From Adlercreutzia mucosicola DSM 19490 (lineage in GTDB: Bacteria > Actinomycetota > Coriobacteriia > Coriobacteriales > Eggerthellaceae): DNA of 64,000 bases. The notes under the pieces are model-generated. The model searched no databases, had not been told where the DNA came from, and saw only the letters and a list, made by a program, of their open reading frames with translations. The translations under genes were made by a program, and so were the position numbers. Below, piece after piece: positions 7,361 to 16,224 of this stretch (position 1 is its first letter; every line of letters starts with the position of its first letter). The stretch spans positions 1 through 64,000 of the forward strand of contig NZ_AUGK01000004.1 of the NCBI RefSeq assembly GCF_000422625.1, written 5' to 3'.

Positions 7361-8938
7361 ATGGCTAAGGGAACCTTCGGCGTCACCACGCCCATCTACT
7401 ACATCAACGCCGCGCCCCACCTGGGCACCGCCTACACCACGGTGGCGGCCGACACCATCGCGCGCTACCAGCGCATGAACGGCTACGACGTGTCGTTTGT
7501 CACCGGCACCGACGAGCACGGCCAGAAGATCGCCGAGACCGCCGAGAAGAACGCCATGACCCCCCAGGCTTGGTGCGATTCTTTGGCCCCGGCCTTCACC
7601 GACGCGTGGAAGACGCTGAATATCGACTACACCGACTTCGTCCGCACCACCGAGGACCGCCAGACCCGCGCGGTGCAGAAGTTCTGGAGCGCCCTGCACG
7701 ATGCCGGCTGGCTGTACAAGAGCGCCTATGAGGGCTGGTACTGCGTCCACGAGGAGACCTACTACGCCGAGAGCGACCTGGAGAAGAACGACGAGGGCGA
7801 GTTCGTCTGCCCCGACTGCAAGCGCCCGGTGCGCTACGAGGCCTCCGGCGAGGAGAACTGGTTCTTCAAGCTGTCCGAGTTCCAGGACCGCCTGCTGGCC
7901 TTCTACGACGAGCACCCCGACTTCATCCGCCCCGTCACGCGCCGAAACGAGATCGTCTCCTTCGTGAAGGGCGGCCTGAACGACCTGTCCATCTCCCGTT
8001 CCAGCTTCGACTGGGGCATTCCCGTGCCGTGGGATGAGGGCCACGTGTTCTACGTGTGGGCCGATGCGCTCCTCGCGTACCTTACCGGCAATGGCTACGG
8101 CGACGCTGAGCGCGCCGGCGAGTTCGACCGTCGCTGGCCCATCCAGTACCACTTCGTGGGCAAGGACATCACGCGCTTCCACTGCGTGATCTGGCCGGCC
8201 ATGCTCATGGCCGCCGGCATGCCCATCACCCACACGGTGTTCGGCCACGGTTTCCTGCTCACCAAGGGCGAGAAGATGTCGAAGTCCAAGGGCAACGGGC
8301 TTATGCCCGCCGATCTGGTGAAGGTCTTCGGCGTGGACGCCTACCGCTACTACTTTATGAGCGACGTGCAGTTCGGCCACGACGGCTCCATTTCCATGGA
8401 GCGCATGGTGCAGGTGTACAACGCCGATCTGGCCAACACCTGGGGCAACCTGGTTTCTCGCGTGACCAACATGACCACGAAGTACTTCGAGGGCCGCGTG
8501 CCCGAGGCGCCGGCCGCCGCGGCCGAGAACCCCCTGCGCGAGATCGCCGATACGCTGTACGCGGACTATGACGCCTGCATGGCCGAGGTGGACTTCACCG
8601 GGGCGGCCGCGGCCGTGCAGAAGCTCGCGAGCCGCGTGAACCTCTACGTGGAGGAAAGCGCCCCGTGGGCTTTGGCCAAAGATCCCGCGCGTGCCGACGA
8701 GCTGGCCGGTGTGCTGTACAACTGTCTGGAGGCCATCCGCATCATCGCGCTGTACATGGCGCCGTTCATGCCCAACACCTCGGCCGAGGTGTTTTGCCGC
8801 CTGGGTCTGGGGGACATCCTGGCCGTTACCGATATCCAGGACGAGACGGCCTGGGGCCTTCTGCCCGCCGGCAACGCCGTGGAAGTGGGGGAGCCGCTGT
8901 TCCCGCGCCTGGACGTTGACAACCTTCCCGAACTGTAG
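7361..8938 (+). CDS. metG: Methionyl-tRNA synthetase
   Basis: A 525-residue class I synthetase that charges tRNA-Met. The HIGH-type motif is HLGT at ~20-23 and the KMSKS motif is at 305-309. A zinc-knuckle region with CPDC lies in the connective peptide (~residue 150). It ends soon after the anticodon-binding domain and lacks the C-terminal EMAP/Trbp-like dimer domain of longer enzymes. The TatD gene follows after 39 bases, so metG, tatD, the flavoprotein gene and rsmA look like one transcription unit. Confidence 0.97.
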   Translation: MAKGTFGVTTPIYYINAAPHLGTAYTTVAADTIARYQRMNGYDVSFVTGTDEHGQKIAETAEKNAMTPQAWCDSLAPAFTDAWKTLNIDYTDFVRTTEDRQTRAVQKFWSALHDAGWLYKSAYEGWYCVHEETYYAESDLEKNDEGEFVCPDCKRPVRYEASGEENWFFKLSEFQDRLLAFYDEHPDFIRPVTRRNEIVSFVKGGLNDLSISRSSFDWGIPVPWDEGHVFYVWADALLAYLTGNGYGDAERAGEFDRRWPIQYHFVGKDITRFHCVIWPAMLMAAGMPITHTVFGHGFLLTKGEKMSKSKGNGLMPADLVKVFGVDAYRYYFMSDVQFGHDGSISMERMVQVYNADLANTWGNLVSRVTNMTTKYFEGRVPEAPAAAAENPLREIADTLYADYDACMAEVDFTGAAAAVQKLASRVNLYVEESAPWALAKDPARADELAGVLYNCLEAIRIIALYMAPFMPNTSAEVFCRLGLGDILAVTDIQDETAWGLLPAGNAVEVGEPLFPRLDVDNLPEL

Positions 8939-8977
8939 CGGTTGCAGCCCTATTCGCCGAAGTCAGCTAGAGGAAAC

Positions 8978-9979
8978 ATGATGAGTGAAGAAGAGCCCTT
9001 ATTCGAGGATGCGACGTTCTATCAGAAGCGGAAGCACGGACAGTGGTGCGCCGTGGAGGCGCCGGTGATGGAGGGGCCCGTGGCCGACACCCACGCGCAT
9101 CTCCAGATGATGCGCGACCCGGCCCTGTCGCTGGCCCGGGCCGGCGCGCACCACGTGGGCTTTGTGGAGGCCATCGTGGATCCCGCCGACGACGGTTTCG
9201 CCACCTTCGGCGCGCTGCCGGGTTGGCTGATGGAAGCGGCCGGCGATTTGCGCCGCATCACGAGCGAGCCGGGCGAGGACGTGCACGGCTGCGTGGTGGC
9301 TCTGCCCCGGGTGCGCATCGCTGCGGGCGTGCATCCGCACAACGCGAGCATGTTCACGCCCGAGCTGGAGGCGGCTCTGGTGGCGCGCCTGGCCGACCGC
9401 CGCGTCAGCGCCGTGGGCGAGATCGGGCTCGACTACCACTACGACCTGTCGCCGCGCGAGGTGCAGCGCGAGGTGTTCCGCACCCAGCTGCGCCTGGCGA
9501 AGGCCGCGGGGCTGCCGGTCTGCCTGCACATGCGCGAGGCCCACGACGACGGGTTCGCCATCTTGTCCGAGGAGGGCTTTCCCGAGGCGGGGACCCTGCT
9601 GCACTGCTTCAACCTGGACGCGGCCGAGGTGGCCCGCTGGGTGGAGGCCGGCTGCTACATCGCCTTCGGCGGTCCGCTCACCTTCAAGAAGGCCGACGAG
9701 GTGCGCGAGGCGGCGCGCGCGGTGCCGATCGACCGCCTGCTCACGGAAACTGACGCGCCCTACATGACGCCCGAGCCCCTGCGCGGCGCCCTGTGCGGGC
9801 CGGCCCACGTGGTCTGGACGGCCGACGTGCTCTGCGACGTGCTAGGCGCTGCCACGGCCGATGAGCGCCGCGCGCTGCTGACCCAGCTGTACGCCAATGC
9901 CACGGGGCTGCTCAACCGCGAGCCCACGGCCTGGCAGCTGTCCGCCGCCTCGGAATCAGAAGAGAGGGCCCATGCATAG
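8978..9979 (+). CDS. tatD: TatD-family metal-dependent hydrolase (DNase-like)
   Basis: A TIM-barrel hydrolase of 333 residues. Metal ligands typical of TatD are visible: DTHAHL near residue 37, EIGLDYHYD, CLHMREAHD, LLHCFN and ETDAPYM. Family members are 3'-5' DNases or related phosphoesterases acting in the cytoplasm. Two adjacent ATGs (8978 and 8981) follow AGAGGAA and either could be used. The stop overlaps the start of the next gene by eight bases, which implies translational coupling. The metG-tatD-rsmA order is a common bacterial arrangement. Confidence 0.88.
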   Translation: MMSEEEPLFEDATFYQKRKHGQWCAVEAPVMEGPVADTHAHLQMMRDPALSLARAGAHHVGFVEAIVDPADDGFATFGALPGWLMEAAGDLRRITSEPGEDVHGCVVALPRVRIAAGVHPHNASMFTPELEAALVARLADRRVSAVGEIGLDYHYDLSPREVQREVFRTQLRLAKAAGLPVCLHMREAHDDGFAILSEEGFPEAGTLLHCFNLDAAEVARWVEAGCYIAFGGPLTFKKADEVREAARAVPIDRLLTETDAPYMTPEPLRGALCGPAHVVWTADVLCDVLGAATADERRALLTQLYANATGLLNREPTAWQLSAASESEERAHA

Positions 9980-10928
9980 AGTCATCCTGCACGGCTCGTG
10001 TCGTGTCGACGGTCGCAGCGCCGCTCTGGCCGACGAGCTGTTCAACGCCTGCATCGAGGAGTGCCCCGACGACGGCGTGTCCATCGTGTCGGTGGCGAGC
10101 ACGCCTATCCAGCCCTGCACGGGATGCGACCAGTGCCGCGATGAGGCCGACGAGCCCATCCACGTGTTCCAGGAGGGTGATCCGCTGCTGCCCTGCGAGA
10201 CCGTGGTGGAATCCGGCGCGCTGTTCCATCCCTGCGTCATCGACGATGACATGAACGAGGTGCGCAAGCACCTGGATGCGGCCGACGAGCTGATCGTGGT
10301 GTGCCCGGTGTACTTCGCCGGCGTGCCGGCCCAGATGAAGGCCCTGCTCGACCGCTTGCAGCCCTACTACTACACCGACCTGCGCACGCGTCCGAAGCGC
10401 CCTGCGGTCATCCATGTGGTGGGCGCGGGCGGCGACCCCCACGGCTTCGAGCCGCTCATCGGCACCCTGCGCTCGGCCCTGTCGGTCGCGGGCTTCACCG
10501 TGGAGCTGGTACTCGACTGGGTGGGGAAGATCCGCGCCAACGGCGAGATCACCGCCGAAGCTGAGGAATATCCCTTGCCCCCCATAGGTGGTTTCGGCGC
10601 CCTGGCCCGGGAAGACGCCGACGAGGATGCCGCTGGCGATGGGGCCGATGCCGACGACGGGGATGATGTTGACGCCGCCCGGGACGACGCTTGGGACGAC
10701 GCTTGGGACGACGCCGACGCCAATCGATCCACATCCCGCGCCAAGCTCTCGGTCAGCCAAGTCCCCTCCCCGCAGAACGCCATCTCGGCCGACGGTAACG
10801 GCACTGGTCGCGCCCAGGGTCGCAAGGCCCATTCCCGCAACAACCGCAAGTCGGGAGGCAAGGGCGGCCCCGCCTACGGCAAGAAGAACGCCAAGAAGAA
10901 GGGTAACGGCCGTGGCGGCCATCGCTAG
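9972..10928 (+). CDS. Flavodoxin-fold NAD(P)H-dependent oxidoreductase with charged C-terminal tail
   Basis: A 318-residue protein. Residues ~1-195 match the NADPH-dependent FMN reductase/flavodoxin-like fold (MHRVILHGSCRVDGRSAALADELF, then PCTGCDQCR and VVCPVYFAGVPAQMKALLDR). The cysteine pair CTGCDQC resembles iron-sulfur flavoproteins. The last ~115 residues are low-complexity: an Asp/Ala block containing tandem DDAWDDAW repeats, then a Lys/Gly/Asn-rich basic end (GKKNAKKKGNG). The tail is absent from ordinary family members and may bind nucleic acid or a partner. It overlaps both neighbours (TatD 5', rsmA 3'). Confidence 0.75.
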   Translation: MHRVILHGSCRVDGRSAALADELFNACIEECPDDGVSIVSVASTPIQPCTGCDQCRDEADEPIHVFQEGDPLLPCETVVESGALFHPCVIDDDMNEVRKHLDAADELIVVCPVYFAGVPAQMKALLDRLQPYYYTDLRTRPKRPAVIHVVGAGGDPHGFEPLIGTLRSALSVAGFTVELVLDWVGKIRANGEITAEAEEYPLPPIGGFGALAREDADEDAAGDGADADDGDDVDAARDDAWDDAWDDADANRSTSRAKLSVSQVPSPQNAISADGNGTGRAQGRKAHSRNNRKSGGKGGPAYGKKNAKKKGNGRGGHR

Positions 10929-11964
10929 CGGATCTGCTCCCGAGGGCCGCGCCGGCGACGACGGGCGCCTCTCGCCCCTTTCCACCCCCAGCGCCACGCG
11001 GCTCGTGCTGGAGGCCCACGGCATCGGCACCAAGTACACCCTGGGCCAGAACTTTCTCGTGAACGACGATGTGCTGAAAAAGATCGTCGCCCTGGCCGAG
11101 GTGGGCGAGGCCGACCGCATCCTGGAAGTGGGCCCCGGCATCGGCACTCTGACCATCGCGCTTCTCAAACACGCCGCTCGTGTCGTGGCCGTCGAGCGCG
11201 ATCCCGATCTGCCCGCCGTACTGGCCGACACACTGCATCCCTGGCGCGATCGCTTCGCCCTTATCGAGAAGGACGCCCTCGATCTGGTCGCCGCCGATAT
11301 GGCCGCGCCCTGGCCGAACAAGCTTGTGTCGAATCTGCCCTACGCTGTGGCTGCCACCGTGGTGCTCGACTACTTCCAGCAGTTCCCCTTCGTGGATTCC
11401 GCCACCGTCATGGTGCAGAAGGAGGTGGCCGACCGCATGGCCGCCGAGCGCGGTACGAAGAACTACGGTGCCTACACCGTGAAGCTCGGCCTGTACGCCG
11501 AGCCCGCGGGACGCTTCACCGTGGGGCCGGGCAACTTCTTCCCGCCGCCGCGCGTGGATTCCGCGGTCATCCGCCTGAACCGCCGCGTGCCGCTGATGGC
11601 CGACGGCAGCCCCGCATCCCCGGCCGTTATTGCCGCCGCGGGCCTTATGGCCGATGCCGCTTTCGCCAACCGCCGCAAGACCTTGGCGAACTCCTGCAAG
11701 ACGTTCTTCACCGGTCGCGGCACCATCGCGCTGGCCCTGCCGGCCGAGACGTGCCCCGCCGCGGCTGCGCCCCATGCTTCCGGCGCCTCGGCCCCGCTGG
11801 CTGTCGACGGCCCCGCTGCGGCGACCCAACTGCCTGCGCTGTTCGAGGCGGCGGCCGTCGATCCGAAGCGTCGCGGCGAAACCCTCAGCCAGCAGGAATT
11901 TCTCAGCTTGGGCGCCGCGCTTCTCGCCAGCGACGCCATGGTATACAATGTCAGGCTCAACTAA
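10912..11964 (+). CDS. rsmA: 16S rRNA (adenine(1518)-N(6)/adenine(1519)-N(6))-dimethyltransferase
   Basis: KsgA/RsmA dimethylates the two adjacent adenines near the 3' end of 16S rRNA during 30S maturation. Visible motifs are YTLGQNFLVND, the SAM-binding EVGPGIGTLT, VAVERD, the catalytic NLPY motif (SNLPYAVAA) and FPPPRVDSAVI. A GTG at 10912, overlapping the upstream gene by 17 bases and preceded by AGAAGGG, is the most likely start (350 residues). The C-terminal ~65 residues contain an Ala/Pro-rich insertion (after ~290), making it longer than the usual ~280. Confidence 0.93.
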   Translation: MAAIASGSAPEGRAGDDGRLSPLSTPSATRLVLEAHGIGTKYTLGQNFLVNDDVLKKIVALAEVGEADRILEVGPGIGTLTIALLKHAARVVAVERDPDLPAVLADTLHPWRDRFALIEKDALDLVAADMAAPWPNKLVSNLPYAVAATVVLDYFQQFPFVDSATVMVQKEVADRMAAERGTKNYGAYTVKLGLYAEPAGRFTVGPGNFFPPPRVDSAVIRLNRRVPLMADGSPASPAVIAAAGLMADAAFANRRKTLANSCKTFFTGRGTIALALPAETCPAAAAPHASGASAPLAVDGPAAATQLPALFEAAAVDPKRRGETLSQQEFLSLGAALLASDAMVYNVRLN

Positions 11965-11998
11965 ACGCAGCCGAAGCGCCCGCAGTGCTTCGGGCCAC

Positions 11999-12026
11999 GG
12001 GGCCGCCTCCGCATCAGTGCGGCCCC
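11999..12026 (+). other. GC-rich hairpin between rsmA and the glycosidase gene
   Basis: GGGGCCGC and GCGGCCCC form a perfect 8-bp stem around a 12-base loop. No U-run follows, so it may be a processing or weak attenuation structure rather than a classic terminator. Confidence 0.4.
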
Positions 12027-12046
12027 TATAGAGAAGGGCGGTGCCT

Positions 12047-13600
12047 ATGGCCGCGCAAGCAGGGAAGAAGGGACGCGCGAAGCGCCTGGTGATCGCAGGC
12101 CTGATCTTGGCGGCCCTCGCGGCGGCCGGCGTGGGCCTCGCCATTGTGTCGACGAGCCAGTCCGCGGCGCCCGATTACGGCGCCGGCATGGCCGTGGAGA
12201 ACGAGCCCACGCGCCCCCAGCAGCCCAAGCCCGAGGCCGAGAAGCCCGCGACGACCCCCGAGCCCGAGTCCGAGGCCGAGGAGGCGTCCGAAGAGCCCGC
12301 ACGGCCTCTGGCCACGCCGTCGGCCAACGGCGCGCTTGCGGTGCAGGGCTCGCAGCTGGTGGATGCCGCGGGCAACCCCGTGCAGTTGCGCGGGGTATCC
12401 ACCCACGGCTTGGCGTGGTTTCCCCAGTACGTGAATCAGCCGCTGTTCACCGAGCTGCGCGAGGACTGGGGCGCCAACGTGGTGCGCCTGGCCCTGTACT
12501 CGGCCGAATCGGGCGGCTACGCCACCGACGGGGAGCGCAGCAAGCTGCGCGATCTGGTGATGCGAGGTGTGGAGTACGCCACCGCCGCCGACATGTACGC
12601 GGTGGTGGACTGGCACACGCTTTCGGACACTAATCCCTGGACCAATGAATGGGTAGCCTCCGACTTCTTCGCCATTGTCTCGCGCGACCTGGCTGGCTAC
12701 GACAATGTGATCTACGAGATCTGCAACGAGCCTAACGGCGCTACCACCTGGGCCGACATCAAGTCCTATGCCGAAACCGTCATCCCCATCATTCGCGCCA
12801 ACGATCCCGATGCCGTTATCATCGTGGGCACGCCCACCTGGTCCCAGGACGTGGAGCCCGCCGCGGCCGATCCCCTGGCCGACCCCAACGTTATGTACGC
12901 CATGCACTTCTACGCGGCCACCCACCAAGACGACCTGCGCAACCGCCTGCGTACGGCCGTGGAAGGCGGCCTGCCGGTGTTCGTGTCCGAGTTCGGCATC
13001 TGCGAGGCATCCGGCGACGGTGCCATCGACTACGACTCGGCCGATGCCTGGGTGCGCCTTATGGACGAGCTGAACGTCAGCTACATCTGCTGGAACCTTT
13101 CCAATAAGAGCGAGAAGTCGGCCCTGTTCAAACCCGATGTGGCGAAGACGAGTGAGTTTTCCCTGGACGATCTGAGCGAAGAGGGCCTGTGGCTCGTGGA
13201 TACCCTGCGCGGTCCTGGCTTCGACCGCAAGGAAGTGCAGCTGGCCCGCGCCGACAAGAAGCCCAACACCAAGGACTCGGCCATGATGGCCTTCGCCGAG
13301 GACACCATCCAGTGGCAGCTGAACGTGACCGATACTTGGGAGCAGGACGGCCGCACCTTCTTCAAGTACGAGATGGTGGGCAACAACTACGGCGCCGGCA
13401 CCGAGGCCTGGTCGGTCACCATCCCCTTCAGCGCCGATCTGCTGCTGGAAGATAGCTGGAACTGCCAGGCGACCGCCGATGCCAACGAGCTGACCGTGGC
13501 CAGCGATGCGAATAACGGCAAGGTGGCCGCCGGCGCCTATGTGCGCAACGTCGGCTTCATCGTCAGCGGCCCCGCCAATCTCGCCGTCGTGGATCTGTAG
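12047..13600 (+). CDS. Secreted/membrane-anchored GH5-family endoglucanase with C-terminal CBM-like domain
   Basis: A 517-residue glycoside hydrolase. ATG 12047 sits nine bases after AGAAGG; a GTG at 12041 is possible. An N-terminal anchor or uncleaved signal (~12-35) precedes a Pro/Glu linker (~50-95). A GH5 catalytic barrel follows, with acid/base Glu228 (YEICNEPNG) and nucleophile Glu315 (FVSEFGI). The last ~100 residues (WQLNVTDTWEQDG to VSGPANLAVV) resemble a CBM2/CBM3-type beta-sandwich. The likely substrate is a beta-1,4-glucan such as cellulose; specificity cannot be read from the motifs. This is unexpected in a lineage known for poor carbohydrate use. Confidence 0.88.
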   Translation: MAAQAGKKGRAKRLVIAGLILAALAAAGVGLAIVSTSQSAAPDYGAGMAVENEPTRPQQPKPEAEKPATTPEPESEAEEASEEPARPLATPSANGALAVQGSQLVDAAGNPVQLRGVSTHGLAWFPQYVNQPLFTELREDWGANVVRLALYSAESGGYATDGERSKLRDLVMRGVEYATAADMYAVVDWHTLSDTNPWTNEWVASDFFAIVSRDLAGYDNVIYEICNEPNGATTWADIKSYAETVIPIIRANDPDAVIIVGTPTWSQDVEPAAADPLADPNVMYAMHFYAATHQDDLRNRLRTAVEGGLPVFVSEFGICEASGDGAIDYDSADAWVRLMDELNVSYICWNLSNKSEKSALFKPDVAKTSEFSLDDLSEEGLWLVDTLRGPGFDRKEVQLARADKKPNTKDSAMMAFAEDTIQWQLNVTDTWEQDGRTFFKYEMVGNNYGAGTEAWSVTIPFSADLLLEDSWNCQATADANELTVASDANNGKVAAGAYVRNVGFIVSGPANLAVVDL

Positions 13601-13633
13601 AGTCGCTGCCCGCTGCTTTCCCATGGAAGTCGC

Positions 13634-13808
13634 CGAAAGTGGCGCTGGATTTCGAAAAATTGGCGGGGTGCGTATACTTTCCGCAATTCAGTGCCATTTG
13701 TTGTACGGGTTGGAACTGTTTTCCCTGGTGGAGGCATTCGAGCGAGAAAAGTATCGGGAATTTCGGACGAGCGCTGCATACTTTTCGCAATCCAGCGCCA
13801 CTTTCAAA
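13634..13808. repeat. Inverted repeat pair (24 bp, one mismatch) enclosing ~127 bases
   Basis: The left arm (13634-13657, GAAAGTGGCGCTGGATTTCG and on) and the right arm (13785-13808) are reverse complements at 23 of 24 positions. A third, direct copy of the right-arm pattern (ATACTTTCCGCAATTCAG) lies at about 13674-13691. The arrangement resembles a MITE or the relic of several insertions. Confidence 0.6.
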
Positions 13809-13894
13809 GACATTTTTTTGAAGTGGGGCGAAATGATGGGCACAGGCGCGATGGGTTCTGCGCGGCGAGTCCGGCGCTGCATGGGCATGTCAGG

Positions 13895-13951
13895 GCGGCG
13901 GCTTGACGATGCGGTGGCTTGTTGGTGCGGCGGCTTGACGATGCGGCGGCT
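13895..13951 (+). repeat. 25-bp tandem direct repeat, 32-bp period
   Basis: The units 13895-13919 and 13927-13951 share GCGGCGGCTTGACGATGCGG, then T or C, then GGCT. Both lie in non-coding DNA. Confidence 0.7.
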
Positions 13952-14140
13952 CGCGTCGCGATTTGATATCGGGTTCTCCGCTTGCGGGGATGCGCTCCGA
14001 GGTGATTGCTTCTTCGGTGCTACCGCAGTGCCAGCGGCTCCGATAAAGTGCGGAAAGGATGCGAGAGGGGCCAAGGCGCAGCCCATGCGTTACGTGTCGT
14101 GCTAGCATAATGGGGCCAATTCAACGGGAAGGGGAGGGTC

Positions 14141-14860
14141 GTGGACCGAAACACTGGCTTGATCGCATCGGCAATGTCGTTTGAGCAGTCAGAAAACGCC
14201 GGGGTGGGCGTTGAGCAAGCTCCCTTAGCGATGCCTGCCGCGCCGGCATCTCCGGCAGCGGCCGGCGCGGCGGGGCCGCGGGTGCGGTTGGCGACGGTGG
14301 CCGATGCGGCGGGGGTGCTCGCGGTATACGCGCCCTATATCGAGGACACGGTCATCACCTTCGAAACGACGGTGCCTTCGCTGCCGGCGTTCACCGTGCG
14401 CATGGAGGATATCATCGGCGACTATCCCTATCTGGTGGTGGAGGAGGCTGGCGTCATTCTCGGCTACGCCTATGCCCATCGCATCGGCGAGCGCGCGGCC
14501 TTTGCGTGGAACGCCGAAGTGTCCATCTACTTCGCCCCCGCCTGCACCGGCCGCGGTTGGGGCAGCGTCCTGTTGCGGGCGCTGTTGGATCTGCTGGCGC
14601 TGCAGGGGGTGCGCACGGCCTACAGCCTCATCACCGTACCCAACGAGGCCAGCCTGCGCCTCCACGAGAAGCGGGGCTTCACCGCCATGGGCACTCAAAC
14701 CTGCGCTGGCTTCAAGCACGGTGCCTGGCACGATGTCGCCTGGCTCCACAAACCCCTTGGCTCCTTCGAGGGCACCCCGGCCCCGGTGACCCCCTTTGCC
14801 CAGCTGGAGACCGTCGCGGTAGCCGAAATCCTCGCCCAGGCCCAAGCCGCCCTCGGTTAG
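14141..14860 (+). CDS. GNAT-family N-acetyltransferase (PAT/MnaT-like)
   Basis: A 239-residue protein starting at GTG 14141, six bases after GGGGAGGG. After a variable N-terminal ~45 residues comes a phosphinothricin acetyltransferase-like GNAT domain: VRLATVADAAGVLAVYAPYI, the ETTVPS motif, VSIYFAPACTGRGWGSVLL (acetyl-CoA binding, Q/RxxGxG/A type) and the closing NEASLRLHEKRGF. Family members acetylate amino acids or amino acid analogues such as methionine sulfoximine. The true substrate is unknown. Confidence 0.85.
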   Translation: MDRNTGLIASAMSFEQSENAGVGVEQAPLAMPAAPASPAAAGAAGPRVRLATVADAAGVLAVYAPYIEDTVITFETTVPSLPAFTVRMEDIIGDYPYLVVEEAGVILGYAYAHRIGERAAFAWNAEVSIYFAPACTGRGWGSVLLRALLDLLALQGVRTAYSLITVPNEASLRLHEKRGFTAMGTQTCAGFKHGAWHDVAWLHKPLGSFEGTPAPVTPFAQLETVAVAEILAQAQAALG

Positions 14861-14939
14861 GGATTTAACCGTCGCCCTGTTGCCCGGGCTCCGCGGGCGA
14901 TCGCTCGCCTGCTTTCGGGGTGGTGTGGAACAGACGGGC

Positions 14940-15221
14940 ATGCATCCAGCGGTGATCGAGGCGATTCGTTTGAGCGCTCAGCGGTGCGGGTTGCGCGCCG
15001 TTACGTTGTTCGGCTCGCGAGCTCGCGGGGAACAACGGCCGAAAAGCGATATCGACCTGGCCTTGTCGGGCGGCGATCAGGTGCGTTTCGCGCTTGATGT
15101 GGAAGAAAATGTCCCCACCTTGCCTTCATTCGACTTCGTGGATCTCGACGGCTCCGTTCAGCAGGAATTGCGCGAGACCGTTGCGCGGGAAGGGCGGCTC
15201 AGCTACGAAGAAGTACGATAA
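14940..15221 (+). CDS. MNT-domain nucleotidyltransferase (minimal, antitoxin-like)
   Basis: A 93-residue minimal nucleotidyltransferase. GSRARG (25-30) and SDIDLA (Asp37, Asp39) form the catalytic core, and a third acidic residue is available in FVDLDG. Such MNT proteins usually pair with a HEPN protein as a toxin-antitoxin system, the MNT part modifying the HEPN toxin. A GTG at 14925 would add five residues. Only a fragment of a possible HEPN partner is found downstream. Confidence 0.8.
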   Translation: MHPAVIEAIRLSAQRCGLRAVTLFGSRARGEQRPKSDIDLALSGGDQVRFALDVEENVPTLPSFDFVDLDGSVQQELRETVAREGRLSYEEVR

Positions 15222-15290
15222 TTTCGCCAGCCATCTTGTCGTGCTCGCCCGGGCCGGCGAATCGGTGTCCGTGGCTGAGGCCCGTTCCGC
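15208..15290 (+). pseudogene. Possible remnant of a HEPN/HI0074-type partner gene
   Basis: Overlapping the end of the MNT gene in another frame is KKYDNFASHLVVLARAGES. It resembles the usual start of the HI0074-like substrate-binding/HEPN partner (a KYDNF-like motif followed by an amphipathic helix). There is no start codon, and the similarity stops after about 25 residues. It is either a decayed partner or coincidence. Confidence 0.25.
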
Positions 15291-15413
15291 TCCGTTCAGG
15301 ACCGCCCCCGCCCTGCGGGGCTTTTCTGCGGGATTCGGGGGCCGTGGGGTGACCGAGCTGAGGTTCTCGTGTATCGTGGAAGAGATATCTATCGGCGGGG
15401 AATGCGAGGCGTT

Positions 15414-16115
<702 letters not shown>

Positions 16116-16224
16116 GGGTTCGCGCCATTCGCGCCGGCGGCGTTTGCGCCGTCCGCGCCAGCGGTGCTGCCCGTGGGACCGAAAGCTTCGTTCGCGCTCG
16201 CCTTACGCCGAGGGCGGTGCGCCG

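Larger units (their letters stand above)
13601..14140. other. Intergenic repeat region without a convincing gene
   Basis: About 540 bases between the glycosidase and acetyltransferase genes. It holds an inverted-repeat pair (13634-13657 and 13785-13808), a related third copy near 13675-13700, and a 25-bp direct repeat (13895 and 13927). Open frames here have no ribosome binding site and no recognisable domain. Confidence 0.6.

Noticed and set aside
13506-14105. Plus-strand frame of 199 codons across the repeat region
   Set aside because: It starts inside the glycosidase gene, has no ribosome binding site and no recognisable domain, and it spans the repeats.
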